Positions 15,494 to 23,087 of a stretch of DNA of 64,000 nucleotides are shown piece by piece. How positions within the stretch are numbered: the stretch's first letter is position 1; each line of letters starts with the position of its first letter. The translations under genes were made by a program, and so were the position numbers. This DNA comes from Streptococcus parasanguinis (GTDB taxonomy: Bacteria > Bacillota > Bacilli > Lactobacillales > Streptococcaceae), in assembly GCF_016648855.1 (NCBI RefSeq), contig NZ_JACLQU010000008.1, forward strand, positions 1-64,000, read 5' to 3'. The notes under the pieces are model-generated. The model was not told the origin of the DNA. It saw nothing but the letters and a program-made list of their open reading frames with translations, and did not search any database.

Positions 15494-15519
15494 CAAAAAA
15501 GCTGACCGAAGTCAGCTTT
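15494..15519 (-). terminator. Terminator of gpmA
   Basis: On the minus strand AGCTGAC-TTCG-GTCAGCT is followed by TTTTTT: a UUCG tetraloop stem with a U-tract, 28 bp after the gpmA stop codon. Confidence 0.9.
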
Positions 15520-15546
15520 CTATGATTGATAACGAATCACGCTATC

Positions 15547-16239
15547 TTACTTTCCAAGATAGTATTCTTTTACAACGTTCAATTTTTCGTCAAATTCGAA
15601 TACCAATGGTGGGAAGTTAGGGATTTCCACATCCATGATTTCGTCGTCTGACAATTGTTTGATGTGTTTTACAAGAGCACGGATTGAGTTACCATGTGCT
15701 CCTACGAATACGTTTTTACCGTCTTTAAGAGCTGGAGCGATTTTATCTTCCCAGAATGGAAGGGCACGTTCCAAAGTAACTTTCAAGTTTTCAGCATCTG
15801 GGATCACTGAATCGTCAAGTGAAGCGTAACGACGGTCAGTGTGTGCTGAGTGTTCATCATCACGGTCCATTGCAGGAGGCAATACATCGTAAGAACGACG
15901 CCAGATGTGAACTTGTTCATCACCAAATTGTTCAGCAGCTTCTGCTTTGTTTTTACCAGTCAAACCACCGTAGTGACGTTCGTTCAAGCGCCATGATTTT
16001 TCAACTGGAACCCACAATTGGTCAGAAGCTTCAAGAGCTAAGTTAGTCGTTTTGATCGCACGTTTCAATACTGAAGTATAAGCTTGGTCAAATTCGATAC
16101 CAGCTTCTTTGATCAATTTACCAGCGTCGATCGCTTGTTGTGTACCTTTTTCAGACAAATCAACATCAGCCCAACCAGTGAAAAGGTTAGCTTTGTTCCA
16201 TTCAGACTCACCGTGGCGAGCAAAAACCAATTTTACCAT
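15547..16239 (-). CDS. gpmA: 2,3-bisphosphoglycerate-dependent phosphoglycerate mutase
   Basis: Glycolytic enzyme of 230 residues that interconverts 3- and 2-phosphoglycerate. The catalytic motif is ARHGESEWN with phospho-His9; [11 protein letters not shown] (about 85-95) and [11 protein letters not shown] (about 180) complete the active site. The length is normal for dPGM. The start follows AAGGAGATCCATCTA. The codon use is that of a highly expressed gene. It is monocistronic with its own terminator. Confidence 0.97.
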   Translation of the reverse strand: MVKLVFARHGESEWNKANLFTGWADVDLSEKGTQQAIDAGKLIKEAGIEFDQAYTSVLKRAIKTTNLALEASDQLWVPVEKSWRLNERHYGGLTGKNKAEAAEQFGDEQVHIWRRSYDVLPPAMDRDDEHSAHTDRRYASLDDSVIPDAENLKVTLERALPFWEDKIAPALKDGKNVFVGAHGNSIRALVKHIKQLSDDEIMDVEIPNFPPLVFEFDEKLNVVKEYYLGK

Positions 16240-16294
16240 TAGATGGATCTCCTTTTTATTCTCCGAGGTTTCCCCCGTTTATCTATTCTATTCT

Positions 16295-16320
16295 ACTAGA
16301 TTTTCAGTAAAAAATCTAGT
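16295..16320. promoter_or_regulatory. 26-bp palindrome upstream of gpmA
   Basis: ACTAGATTTT (16295-16304) and AAAATCTAGT (16311-16320) are perfect inverted arms around six bases, 56 bp before the gpmA ATG and next to candidate -10 sequences TAGAAT (16285-16295). It could be an operator; I do not recognise the regulator. Confidence 0.4.
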
Positions 16321-16349
16321 GGCGACCATAGAAAAGTGCAATTTCTCAC

Positions 16350-16372
16350 AAAAAAGAGCCTGACGGCTCTGG
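16350..16372 (-). terminator. Terminator of the 16412-17724 membrane-protein pair
   Basis: On the minus strand AGAGCC-GTCA-GGCTCT is followed by TTTTTT. A nearly identical 23-bp copy follows perR at 17994-18016. Confidence 0.8.
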
Positions 16373-16411
16373 TTTGAAAATGAGGAATGTTTCTTCTTTC
16401 ACTTAGACAGG

Positions 16412-16921
16412 CTACTCTGTTGCTTGATTCTCTTCAGTCAAGGAATTTCGTTGTTCAATCATTTTTCTTAAATCTTTTAAATCACTATACATATGAACCA
16501 TATAAATTAGCAGACAAAGATAAACACCAAACCCCAAATTATAATAAACTTTTTGAATTGTTAATGAAAATGCAGCATATATTAGAATAACACTACAAGA
16601 TAGGTGAATCAAAAAAGATTGCAGGCTAGCCAAAAATGGATACCCCTTTTTTTCAAAAGAATCATGAATAATATAGGCTATAACAGGTAAAACAATTAAT
16701 AGTATGAGAGAAATAATAAAGTAAGAATTCACCACACCTTTAAATTCTTGCCCCCAAAATACTGAGTTGCTTTTTCGAAATAGAAAAACCTGTGAATCAT
16801 CTGAATACGAATAATAAAGACCATTCAAAAATGGAAATCCAACAATTGATAGAACTAGAACAATATACAACGCAAGCTCCCAGACTAAACTAAGATTACT
16901 TTCTTGTTTTGTTTCTGACAT
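16412..16921 (-). CDS. Hypothetical membrane protein with four helices
   Basis: Protein of 169 residues with four predicted membrane helices (about 13-31, 63-84, 95-119 and 124-144) and a charged C-terminus (DLKDLRKMIEQRN). I recognise no family. It follows the 266-residue gene by 2 bp, so the two are co-transcribed and probably act together. Both genes are visibly more AT-rich than gpmA and perR around them, which suggests later acquisition. Confidence 0.7.
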   Translation of the reverse strand: MSETKQESNLSLVWELALYIVLVLSIVGFPFLNGLYYSYSDDSQVFLFRKSNSVFWGQEFKGVVNSYFIISLILLIVLPVIAYIIHDSFEKKGYPFLASLQSFLIHLSCSVILIYAAFSLTIQKVYYNLGFGVYLCLLIYMVHMYSDLKDLRKMIEQRNSLTEENQATE

Positions 16922-16923
16922 CT

Positions 16924-17724
16924 TTAATTCCTTTCCTTAACCACTCTGTCTTCAATCTCAACCTCATCGAAATTCGAATCTGTCACAGTTCCTAAGACAT
17001 AGAGACCATTTGGCAAACTCGATGTTTGTACAATCGCTTCTAATTCATCCTTAAATCGGATATGATCCCTCTTCACACCTTTAGGTAATGTCACTTGAAC
17101 ATATAGGACATCATTATCTAAAGCTTCTTTTACCGGAAAACCATACCATCCTCCAAGAACAGTCCGTCCCTTCTTCGCCGATTGTTTCTCGTAATCTTCA
17201 AGCCAATGTATCCCGCCAATATACTTTATTTTACTTGAAATACCAAGTTTTAATTCAACCTTCGATCCTTTTAAGATAGAATTTTGATCTATTTTTTTCT
17301 TTAATTCCTGCTCCAACTTTTTTCTCTCAGGATTCAATTCTAGGGCTTTTTCAAGAATGGGTACATACGTGCTAGGAGGCTCACTATACATTCCTATTGA
17401 ATCACCAAGCAATCCAAAACGTACTTCTTTAGCTACAGGTGGATAATATGGCAAAATGACTTGTTCCAACATCATTTGTTTCTTCAATGGAATAGAGATG
17501 ACTTTCCCATTAATCGTTTCAGAATAGGTATAATTAGCATTAATCACTAGTTTTGATTCACTTGTAATCGAAAGGCCCGTGATCCGAACCTCTCCTGAAT
17601 AATGATTATTCTTGTAGATTTCCTTGATATTTGATTCTAAATTTTTATAAAAACAAATAGTTAAAAGGATAAAAAAACCAACAATGACCAGTAAACTTTT
17701 TAGTTTTTCACTCTTTATCTTCAT
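16924..17724 (-). CDS. Hypothetical exported, membrane-anchored protein
   Basis: Protein of 266 residues with one N-terminal membrane helix (about 10-26, LLVIVGFFILLTICFY) after a basic start, then an outside domain without cysteines or known motifs. It includes beta-rich stretches (VRITGLSITSESKLVINANY) and a Lys/Glu-rich helix (about 130-150). It is the first gene of an AT-rich two-gene unit with the four-helix protein downstream. There is no sortase signal or lipobox. Its function is unknown. Confidence 0.7.
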   Translation of the reverse strand: MKIKSEKLKSLLVIVGFFILLTICFYKNLESNIKEIYKNNHYSGEVRITGLSITSESKLVINANYTYSETINGKVISIPLKKQMMLEQVILPYYPPVAKEVRFGLLGDSIGMYSEPPSTYVPILEKALELNPERKKLEQELKKKIDQNSILKGSKVELKLGISSKIKYIGGIHWLEDYEKQSAKKGRTVLGGWYGFPVKEALDNDVLYVQVTLPKGVKRDHIRFKDELEAIVQTSSLPNGLYVLGTVTDSNFDEVEIEDRVVKERN

Positions 17725-17769
17725 TTTTTAAATCTTTCTATAAGTCCTTATCTCACAAACATTGTTACT

Positions 17770-17898
17770 CTATCCAACTATATGAGGGGCCGTTTTCAAG
17801 AAAAAGAAAGACCATATAGCACCAATCATAAAAATGGTCACTGCCGCTAAGGCATAGACCTGCCACATCTTCCAAGAAAAATTCTCCAGCTTCTTCAT
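17770..17898 (-). CDS. Small membrane protein of 42 residues
   Basis: An ATG behind AAAGGAGAACGAG opens a 42-codon frame. The peptide has a basic start (MKKLENFSWK), one membrane helix (about 15-34, YALAAVTIFMIGAIWSFFFL) and a short tail (KTAPHIVG). It resembles the many one-helix small proteins of streptococci. It lies alone between perR and the AT-rich pair, 45 bp upstream of the latter. Its function is unknown. Confidence 0.65.
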   Translation of the reverse strand: MKKLENFSWKMWQVYALAAVTIFMIGAIWSFFFLKTAPHIVG

Positions 17899-17993
17899 CT
17901 CGTTCTCCTTTTGTTTGATCGTAAAAGTATATTATATCATGATTTTCCCTATTTTTCTCCCGGTATAAAATATAGGCAGGCTTTCATTGCATC

Positions 17994-18016
17994 AAAAAAG
18001 AGCCTGACGGCTCTGC
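17994..18016 (-). terminator. Terminator of perR
   Basis: AGAGCC-GTCA-GGCTCT followed by TTTTTT on the minus strand, 11 bp after the perR stop codon. It is a near copy of the terminator at 16350-16372. Confidence 0.82.
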
Positions 18017-18027
18017 TTTCTCTCACA

Positions 18028-18474
18028 CTAATTTTTCTGACAGTCGGGGCAAATGCCATAGACGGTCATCTGGGTCTTGGTGATCTGGTAGCCACTTTGA
18101 CTGGCTGCTTCTTCGCGAAGATCTGGGACTTCAATGTCCACATCTGCGATACGACCACATTTTTCACATACCACATTCAAATGGTCATGCCCCATGAAAT
18201 CAAAATAGGTCGTGGTATCATTGCGAACCTTGATCTCAGAGACAACCCCCTCATCAATTAAAACCTTGATATTGTTGTAGACAGTTGCTAGACTCATGCT
18301 TGGAAACTGAGGCAATAAATCACGATAGATCTTCTCAGCGCTTGGATGTTCATGACTCGCCACTAAATAGGAAAGAACTGCTCTGCGGGTATCGGTAATC
18401 CGAATGCCCTTAGCACGCAAATTTTGCAAGACTTCTTCCACGCGCTCTTCTTCATGACGATGCAATGCGTTCAC
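18028..18474 (-). CDS. perR: Fur-family peroxide stress regulator PerR
   Basis: Metal-dependent repressor of 148 residues. The winged helix occupies residues 10-85. The dimerisation domain has the HDHLNVVCEKC motif (Cys103, Cys106) and a C-terminal CPDC (Cys142, Cys145); these four cysteines hold structural zinc. It is the only Fur-like gene in the window, and streptococcal Fur homologues of this type are PerR. Translation probably starts at a GTG (18474) behind AAAGGGGGAATC. A candidate PerR box lies upstream, suggesting autoregulation. Confidence 0.92.
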   Translation of the reverse strand: MNALHRHEEERVEEVLQNLRAKGIRITDTRRAVLSYLVASHEHPSAEKIYRDLLPQFPSMSLATVYNNIKVLIDEGVVSEIKVRNDTTTYFDFMGHDHLNVVCEKCGRIADVDIEVPDLREEAASQSGYQITKTQMTVYGICPDCQKN

Positions 18475-18519
18475 TATGATTCCCCCTTTCCAATATGATT
18501 TAACCGATTCGTTACCCTT

Positions 18520-18564
18520 ATTATATCATGTTTCAAAATAAATCACTATTTAGAATGCTTTTAA
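18520..18564 (-). promoter_or_regulatory. perR promoter with candidate PerR box
   Basis: An extended -10, TGATATAAT on the minus strand, has its TATAAT at 18520-18525. The plus-strand sequence TTAGAATGCTTTTAA (18550-18564) differs at one fixed position from the PerR pattern TTANAATNATTNTAA. It lies just upstream of the -35 region. Confidence 0.5.
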
Positions 18565-18573
18565 TTAAAAAAA

Positions 18574-18651
18574 ATGTCCGGGGGACATTGATTCACGAGC
18601 CTAAAAATGGAAAAGCGAGCTTATGTCCAGGGGACATTGATTCACGAGCCT
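18574..18651. repeat. Two 29-bp direct repeats, each starting with a short palindrome
   Basis: Copies at 18574-18602 and 18623-18651 differ at one base. Each starts ATGTCC-N-GGGGACAT, an imperfect palindrome, and continues TGATTCACGAGCCT. They are offset by 49 bp and lie between perR and a small membrane-protein gene. No function is recognised. Confidence 0.8.
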
Positions 18652-18670
18652 GAAATAGATTCATCTACTC

Positions 18671-18826
18671 TCAACCGATCCAACTGGTCATCCAGCGCAC
18701 GGTTCCTAGGATCATTTTGACCACGAGGATCATAAAGCAAAATTCCAGTACAAACCACAGCCCTTTCAGTAGATACAAAATAGGTCGGATAAACAACAAG
18801 GCAAAGAGGCCTAAAATGAATCGCAT
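18671..18826 (-). CDS. Small membrane protein of 51 residues
   Basis: An ATG behind AAGGAGAGAGAAAAGACC opens a 51-codon frame. The peptide is very hydrophobic with two helix-forming stretches (LGLFALLFIRPILYLL and FVLEFCFMILVVKMIL) and ends in RWMTSWIG. A near-consensus promoter lies upstream: TGGACA (18878-18883), 17 bp spacer and TATAAT (18855-18860). The gene is therefore probably real and transcribed by itself. Family and function are unknown to me. Confidence 0.68.
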   Translation of the reverse strand: MRFILGLFALLFIRPILYLLKGLWFVLEFCFMILVVKMILGTVRWMTSWIG

Positions 18827-18884
18827 GGTCTTTTCTCTCTCCTTCTTTTTTCCTATTATACCCTTATCCTATAGAGCTGTCCAA

Positions 18885-18919
18885 CAAAAAAAACATCCTA
18901 GAAATCTAGGATGGCTTTT
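18885..18919 (-). terminator. Terminator of hup
   Basis: Minus strand CATCCTAG-ATTT-CTAGGATG followed by eight T, 11 bp after the hup stop codon. It overlaps the -35 of the 51-residue gene. Confidence 0.9.
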
Positions 18920-18929
18920 CAAAATGCAA

Positions 18930-19205
18930 TTATTTAACTGCTTCTTTAAGAGCTTTACCAGCTTTGAATGCTGGAACTTTAGAAGCTGCGATTTTGATTT
19001 CTTTACCAGTTTGTGGGTTGCGACCTTTACGAGCTGCACGTTCACGAACTTCGAAGTTACCGAAACCGATCAATTGAACTTTTTCACCTTTTGAAAGGTA
19101 TTCTGAAACTGCTGCGAATACAGCATCAACAGCTGCTGCTGAATCTTTTTTAGTCAATTCTGTAGCTTCTGCCACTTTTGCGATCAAATCTTGTTTGTTA
19201 GCCAT
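18930..19205 (-). CDS. hup: DNA-binding protein HU
   Basis: Histone-like protein of 91 residues that bends and compacts DNA. The family signature [18 protein letters not shown] lies at about 48-65, and [21 protein letters not shown] completes the DNA-binding arm and tail. The length is normal. The start follows TTTGGAGGATTTGTTA. It is monocistronic with a strong promoter and terminator and shows the codon bias of an abundant protein. Confidence 0.97.
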   Translation of the reverse strand: MANKQDLIAKVAEATELTKKDSAAAVDAVFAAVSEYLSKGEKVQLIGFGNFEVRERAARKGRNPQTGKEIKIAASKVPAFKAGKALKEAVK

Positions 19206-19252
19206 TTAACAAATCCTCCAAATTTTTTTAGGCTTTACGCCTTAACAGTACT

Positions 19253-19281
19253 ATAATATCTAAAAAAAGCCTTTAGGTCAA
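19253..19281 (-). promoter_or_regulatory. Promoter of hup
   Basis: Minus-strand TTGACC (19276-19281), 17 bp spacer and TATTAT (19253-19258). The leader holds the small hairpin AGGC-GTAAA-GCCT. Confidence 0.85.
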
Positions 19282-19315
19282 GTACTAAACCTGTTTTTTC
19301 AAATATTTATTCAGC

Positions 19316-20149
19316 TTATTCGTAGCGTACCAAAACTGCAAATGCATTCTCACCTGTATGGGTTTGAATAATCGATCCAGTTTCGAGAACTGGGATTGCT
19401 TTTTCAACGAGAGATTGCAACTGAGCCTTCATTTCATTGGCCCACTCTGGTGTCCCTGCGTAAGAAATCCCGATCTCAGCCACCTTACTATGGGAAAGTT
19501 TCTCTACCAATTCATCCAACCATTTCTTAAAGGTCTTGTTACCGCGCCCTTTGACGATTGGTTCTAACTGATGGTCCTTCATTTGCATCACGACACGGAT
19601 ATTGAGAAGGGAGCTCAAAAGTCCTGTAACACGGCCAATGCGCCCACCTTTAACCAGATTTTCCAAGGTAGAAACACCGATATACAACTCTGTCTTTTCT
19701 TTGACTTCTTCGATGCGAGCCAAGACAGTGTCTAAATCAGCTCCGTCTTTGGCCAACTTGGCTGCCTCAACCACTTGGAACTTCATAGCTTGGTCTGTAA
19801 AGCCACTATCAATCACAGTTACTTCTGCCCCTGACAAGGTTGCCCCTTGACGAGCCGCCTCTACGGTTCCTGACAAGGCATGAGACATATGAATCGAAAC
19901 GATATGAGCTCCGTCTGCTGCTAACTTTTCATACACCTCCGCAAAGACTCCAACGGGTGGTTGGCTGGTCTTTGGAAGATTTTTGCTAGACTGCATTAAG
20001 CGCAAGAAGTCCCCTTCGCCCAACTCACTGTCGGAATAAAGGACTCCATCCACCATAACAGAAAGTGGCACAATGGTAATGCCATATTCTTCAACCACTT
20101 CAGGCTCAATTGTAATAGATGAGTCTGTAACTATTTTAATATTTGCCAT
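19316..20149 (-). CDS. DegV family fatty-acid-binding protein
   Basis: Protein of 277 residues of the DegV (FakB) family, which holds a fatty acid for phosphorylation by the kinase FakA. The N-terminus [15 protein letters not shown] is the family signature, and SMSHALSGT-like [14 protein letters not shown] (about 102-115) lines the ligand site. [18 protein letters not shown] (about 167-184) is the conserved second-domain motif. It lies after the recN cluster, as in other streptococci, 89 bp downstream of the phosphatase gene. Acyl-chain preference cannot be read from the sequence. Confidence 0.92.
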   Translation of the reverse strand: MANIKIVTDSSITIEPEVVEEYGITIVPLSVMVDGVLYSDSELGEGDFLRLMQSSKNLPKTSQPPVGVFAEVYEKLAADGAHIVSIHMSHALSGTVEAARQGATLSGAEVTVIDSGFTDQAMKFQVVEAAKLAKDGADLDTVLARIEEVKEKTELYIGVSTLENLVKGGRIGRVTGLLSSLLNIRVVMQMKDHQLEPIVKGRGNKTFKKWLDELVEKLSHSKVAEIGISYAGTPEWANEMKAQLQSLVEKAIPVLETGSIIQTHTGENAFAVLVRYE

Positions 20150-20238
20150 ATATTTCTATACTCTTCCTAAGAATGTTCTGCTTTCATTATATCAAAAAAC
20201 ACGGGGTTTTGCAGTGAAAGATATCCATTCCTGCTTCC

Positions 20239-20967
20239 TCAGTCGTCTGCGGCAGAAAAACCTGTATTATGAAGGACATGGTCATGGACAATGCCTTGAT
20301 CATCCAAGAGCAATCCATGGAGGACTCCACCAAAGACAGCGCCCCCATCGACACCCATCTTCTGATCTGAAATCCAAAGATTTTCGGTGCCGACTGGCTC
20401 ATTGAGCAGTCCATAGACTGGTGTATGGCCAAAGACGATCCATTTACCTGTATGATTCTCCGATTCATGGAATGGTTTTCGGATCCAGACCTTTTGGTAA
20501 TCACTGGTTTCTCGCCAATTTTCAAGGGTTAGATCCACACCAGCGTGGACAAAATAATAGGTCTCAGTCTCGTAGTCAAAAGGCAAACTACGGATGAAAG
20601 CCACCAAGTCAGGAACGGCATTTTCTACTGCTTGCGCATCCGCAATGCCATCTACAGGAGCATCGAGTGGCCGGCCTAACAGAGAGTTGATGGTCGTATC
20701 GCCACCATTTCTTCGGTAGTGGTCATAACGCTCTTCTGGATTGTCCAACCAGGCTAAAAACATGTACTCGTGATTCCCGGAAAGGCAAACAGCTCCGTGA
20801 TGGTCTACGTAGTCCTTTACGATTTCAATTGATCGTTTGCTGTTTTCGCCTCGATCTATCAGATCCCCTAAAAAGACCAATTGAGCTTTTCCATCCCACT
20901 CTGTCATGAGCTCTTCTAGCATTTGTGCTTTTCCGTGAATATCTCCGACTACAAAGTATGTTGACAT
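20239..20967 (-). CDS. Metallophosphoesterase (serine/threonine phosphatase-like)
   Basis: Calcineurin-like phosphoesterase of 242 residues. The metal-binding motifs are in order: GDIHGK (8-13), GDLIDRGENS (34-43), SGNHEYM (about 60-66) and a late FGHTPVYG (about 190). This arrangement is that of bacterial PrpE/ApaH-like protein or nucleotide phosphatases. The substrate is not evident. It follows recN by 20 bp and probably belongs to the same transcription unit. Confidence 0.88.
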   Translation of the reverse strand: MSTYFVVGDIHGKAQMLEELMTEWDGKAQLVFLGDLIDRGENSKRSIEIVKDYVDHHGAVCLSGNHEYMFLAWLDNPEERYDHYRRNGGDTTINSLLGRPLDAPVDGIADAQAVENAVPDLVAFIRSLPFDYETETYYFVHAGVDLTLENWRETSDYQKVWIRKPFHESENHTGKWIVFGHTPVYGLLNEPVGTENLWISDQKMGVDGGAVFGGVLHGLLLDDQGIVHDHVLHNTGFSAADD

Positions 20968-20987
20968 TGTTTCAAACCTTCTTTCTC

Positions 20988-22646
20988 TTAACGCTTGAGA
21001 AGTTGCTCTGCTTGTTGACGGGCAGCTTCCGTTAGATCCTCTCCTGCCAGCATCTTGGCAATTTCTTCGATTCGTTCTTCTCTATTGAGCAAACGCACAG
21101 TAGATACAGTTGAGTGTTCATCACTGATTTTCTCAATATAGAATTGATAATCTGCTGCAGCGATGACTTGAGGCAGGTGAGAAATGGCAAGCACTTGGCC
21201 ATTTTGACCAATCTTATGAATTTTCGCTGCGATGGCTTGGGCCACGCGCCCAGAGACCCCTGTATCCACCTCGTCAAAGACGATACTGGTTTTTCCTTCT
21301 TTTCGAGAAAAAGCAGACTTAATGGCCAACATCAAGCGTGACAATTCTCCACCAGATGCTACCTTGACAAGGGGTTTAAAGTCCTCACCTGGGTTGGTCG
21401 AAATGTAAAATTCGACAGCTTCATTTCCCTCACGATTAAACTTAGCCTTGCTAAAACGCACTTGAAAACGCGCCTTGTCCATGTAGAGATCTGCCAATTC
21501 TTGCTGGATTTCATTTTCCAAGGCTTGGGCCAAAGTATGCCGCTGATCACTCAAATCTTGAGCCAAGGTGACCAAACTCTTTTCCAAACGTTTGAGTTCT
21601 TTTTCCAAGTCCTCAGACGAGAGGTCACTTCCGGTGAGGAGGCTATATTCTTTGGTGATTTGCGCCAGGTATTCCAATACGTCCTTGACTTGGCCACCAT
21701 ACTTGCGCGTGATAGAGTGAATCAAGTCCAAACGCGATTCCACCTGCATGAGGCGATTGCCATCAAACTCCAGACCATCGACCACATCTTCTAAGCGCTT
21801 GGTAATATCCTCAAGGGCATAGAAGGTTTCAGATAATTGGCTTGAGAGCTCTTTGTAGCTGGGATCATATTCTTCGATGCTCTCCAGATCATTCATGGCT
21901 GAGCGAACATTGGCTAGACTCGAAAATTCTTCTGCATCCAGCATGGTATAGGCATTGGTTAGGGTATCTGCAATCATCTTGTGATTGAGCAGGCGTTGGC
22001 GTTCTTGCTCCAGACGCAGGTCCTCATCCACTTCCAAGGCAGCCGCCTCAATCTCTGCGATTTGAAACTCCAACATCTCGATACGAGCCTTGTTTTCCTG
22101 CTGGTTGCGCTGGAGTTCCACCACTTGTTTGCGCAGGCGTTTGTAGTCTTCAAAGGTCTGACGATAAGCGTCTTTGGTTTGGAAAAAGGCTGTGTCTCCA
22201 AATTCATCCAGCATAGCGATATGCAATTGGGGCCGCATAAGTTCTTCCTGATCATGCTGCCCATGGATATCCACCAAATGTTGACCGACTGCCTTTAAGA
22301 CAGATAAATTCACCATCTGACCATTGATCCGGCTGACACTTCGTCCATTTTGCAAGATCTCTCGGCGAATGATCAATTCATCGGTCCACTCTAGTCCTTG
22401 CTCTTCAAAAAGAGCCGTCAAGTGGCGATTGCTCTCAACGGTGAAGAGCCCTTCGATTTCTGCTTTTGGGGCTCCGTGTCGAATGACATCGGTCGTTGCG
22501 CGACTTCCCAGCATCATGTTCATGGCATCGATAATGATGGATTTCCCTGCACCTGTTTCCCCTGTCAGTACCGTCATTCCCTTTTCAAAATTTAAGGAAA
22601 TCTCTTCGATAATGGCAAAGTTCTTAATCGAAATTTCTAATAGCAT
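20988..22646 (-). CDS. recN: DNA repair protein RecN
   Basis: SMC-like ATPase of 552 residues acting early in double-strand break repair. The P-loop is TGETGAGKSII (about 28-38). The middle consists of coiled-coil arms (about 150-370). The ABC signature region is VASGGELSRLMLA and Walker B is IVFDEVDTGVSG. The length is normal. It follows argR by 6 bp in the xseA-xseB-ispA-tlyA-argR-recN operon, a conserved Firmicute arrangement. Confidence 0.97.
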   Translation of the reverse strand: MLLEISIKNFAIIEEISLNFEKGMTVLTGETGAGKSIIIDAMNMMLGSRATTDVIRHGAPKAEIEGLFTVESNRHLTALFEEQGLEWTDELIIRREILQNGRSVSRINGQMVNLSVLKAVGQHLVDIHGQHDQEELMRPQLHIAMLDEFGDTAFFQTKDAYRQTFEDYKRLRKQVVELQRNQQENKARIEMLEFQIAEIEAAALEVDEDLRLEQERQRLLNHKMIADTLTNAYTMLDAEEFSSLANVRSAMNDLESIEEYDPSYKELSSQLSETFYALEDITKRLEDVVDGLEFDGNRLMQVESRLDLIHSITRKYGGQVKDVLEYLAQITKEYSLLTGSDLSSEDLEKELKRLEKSLVTLAQDLSDQRHTLAQALENEIQQELADLYMDKARFQVRFSKAKFNREGNEAVEFYISTNPGEDFKPLVKVASGGELSRLMLAIKSAFSRKEGKTSIVFDEVDTGVSGRVAQAIAAKIHKIGQNGQVLAISHLPQVIAAADYQFYIEKISDEHSTVSTVRLLNREERIEEIAKMLAGEDLTEAARQQAEQLLKR

Positions 22647-22652
22647 AGGCTC

Positions 22653-23087
22653 TTACCACCCAAAAATTGATTTGAGGATATTCTCTGCTTCTGGAGCTGA
22701 ATAGGCGATCAGTAAGATCGTGTCATCATCTGCAACAATACTAAAGATATGCTCCTTATAAATCTCCCGCAAGCGACGTTTAACTAAAGGCGCTGTCCCT
22801 GGAACCATGGTGAAATTGACATATTCTCCCATGCGACGATGAGATAAAATATTGCTTTCGATCATCCCGATCCCTTGGTGGTGCTTACGTGGCAATTCAT
22901 AGACATAGGTCATGTCTTTCAGAGGGCGTTTTACGATGCCCAATTCTTTGATATCCCGTGACACCGTCGCTTGGGTTGCTGAGATGCCTTCTTCTTTCAA
23001 ATGTTCGACGATCTCTTCTTGAGTCCCCACTTCATGATCGCGAATGAAGCGGCGAATTTTTTCTAATCTGATATTCTTACTCTTCAT
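22653..23087 (-). CDS. argR: Arginine repressor family regulator
   Basis: Transcription factor of 144 residues. An N-terminal winged helix (about 1-68, with SATQATVSRDIKELG as recognition region) is followed by a hexamerisation and arginine-binding domain with VADDDTILLIAYS. The ATG at 23087 was chosen over a longer frame because AAGGA precedes it and family members begin at this point. It overlaps the end of tlyA by 11 bp. This copy sits beside recN (the ahrC/argR2 position) and not next to arginine genes. Confidence 0.93.
   Translation of the reverse strand: MKSKNIRLEKIRRFIRDHEVGTQEEIVEHLKEEGISATQATVSRDIKELGIVKRPLKDMTYVYELPRKHHQGIGMIESNILSHRRMGEYVNFTMVPGTAPLVKRRLREIYKEHIFSIVADDDTILLIAYSAPEAENILKSIFGW

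Noticed and set aside
16300-16314. ATTTTCAGTAAAAAA considered as a CodY box upstream of gpmA.
   Set aside because: Four mismatches from AATTTTCWGAAAATT; the larger palindrome is the more notable feature.
19317-19324. Minus-strand TACGAATA (SigX box) about 110 bp upstream of hup.
   Set aside because: It encodes Tyr-Glu-stop at the end of degV, and hup has its own consensus promoter. Probably chance, though a competence transcriptome would settle it.
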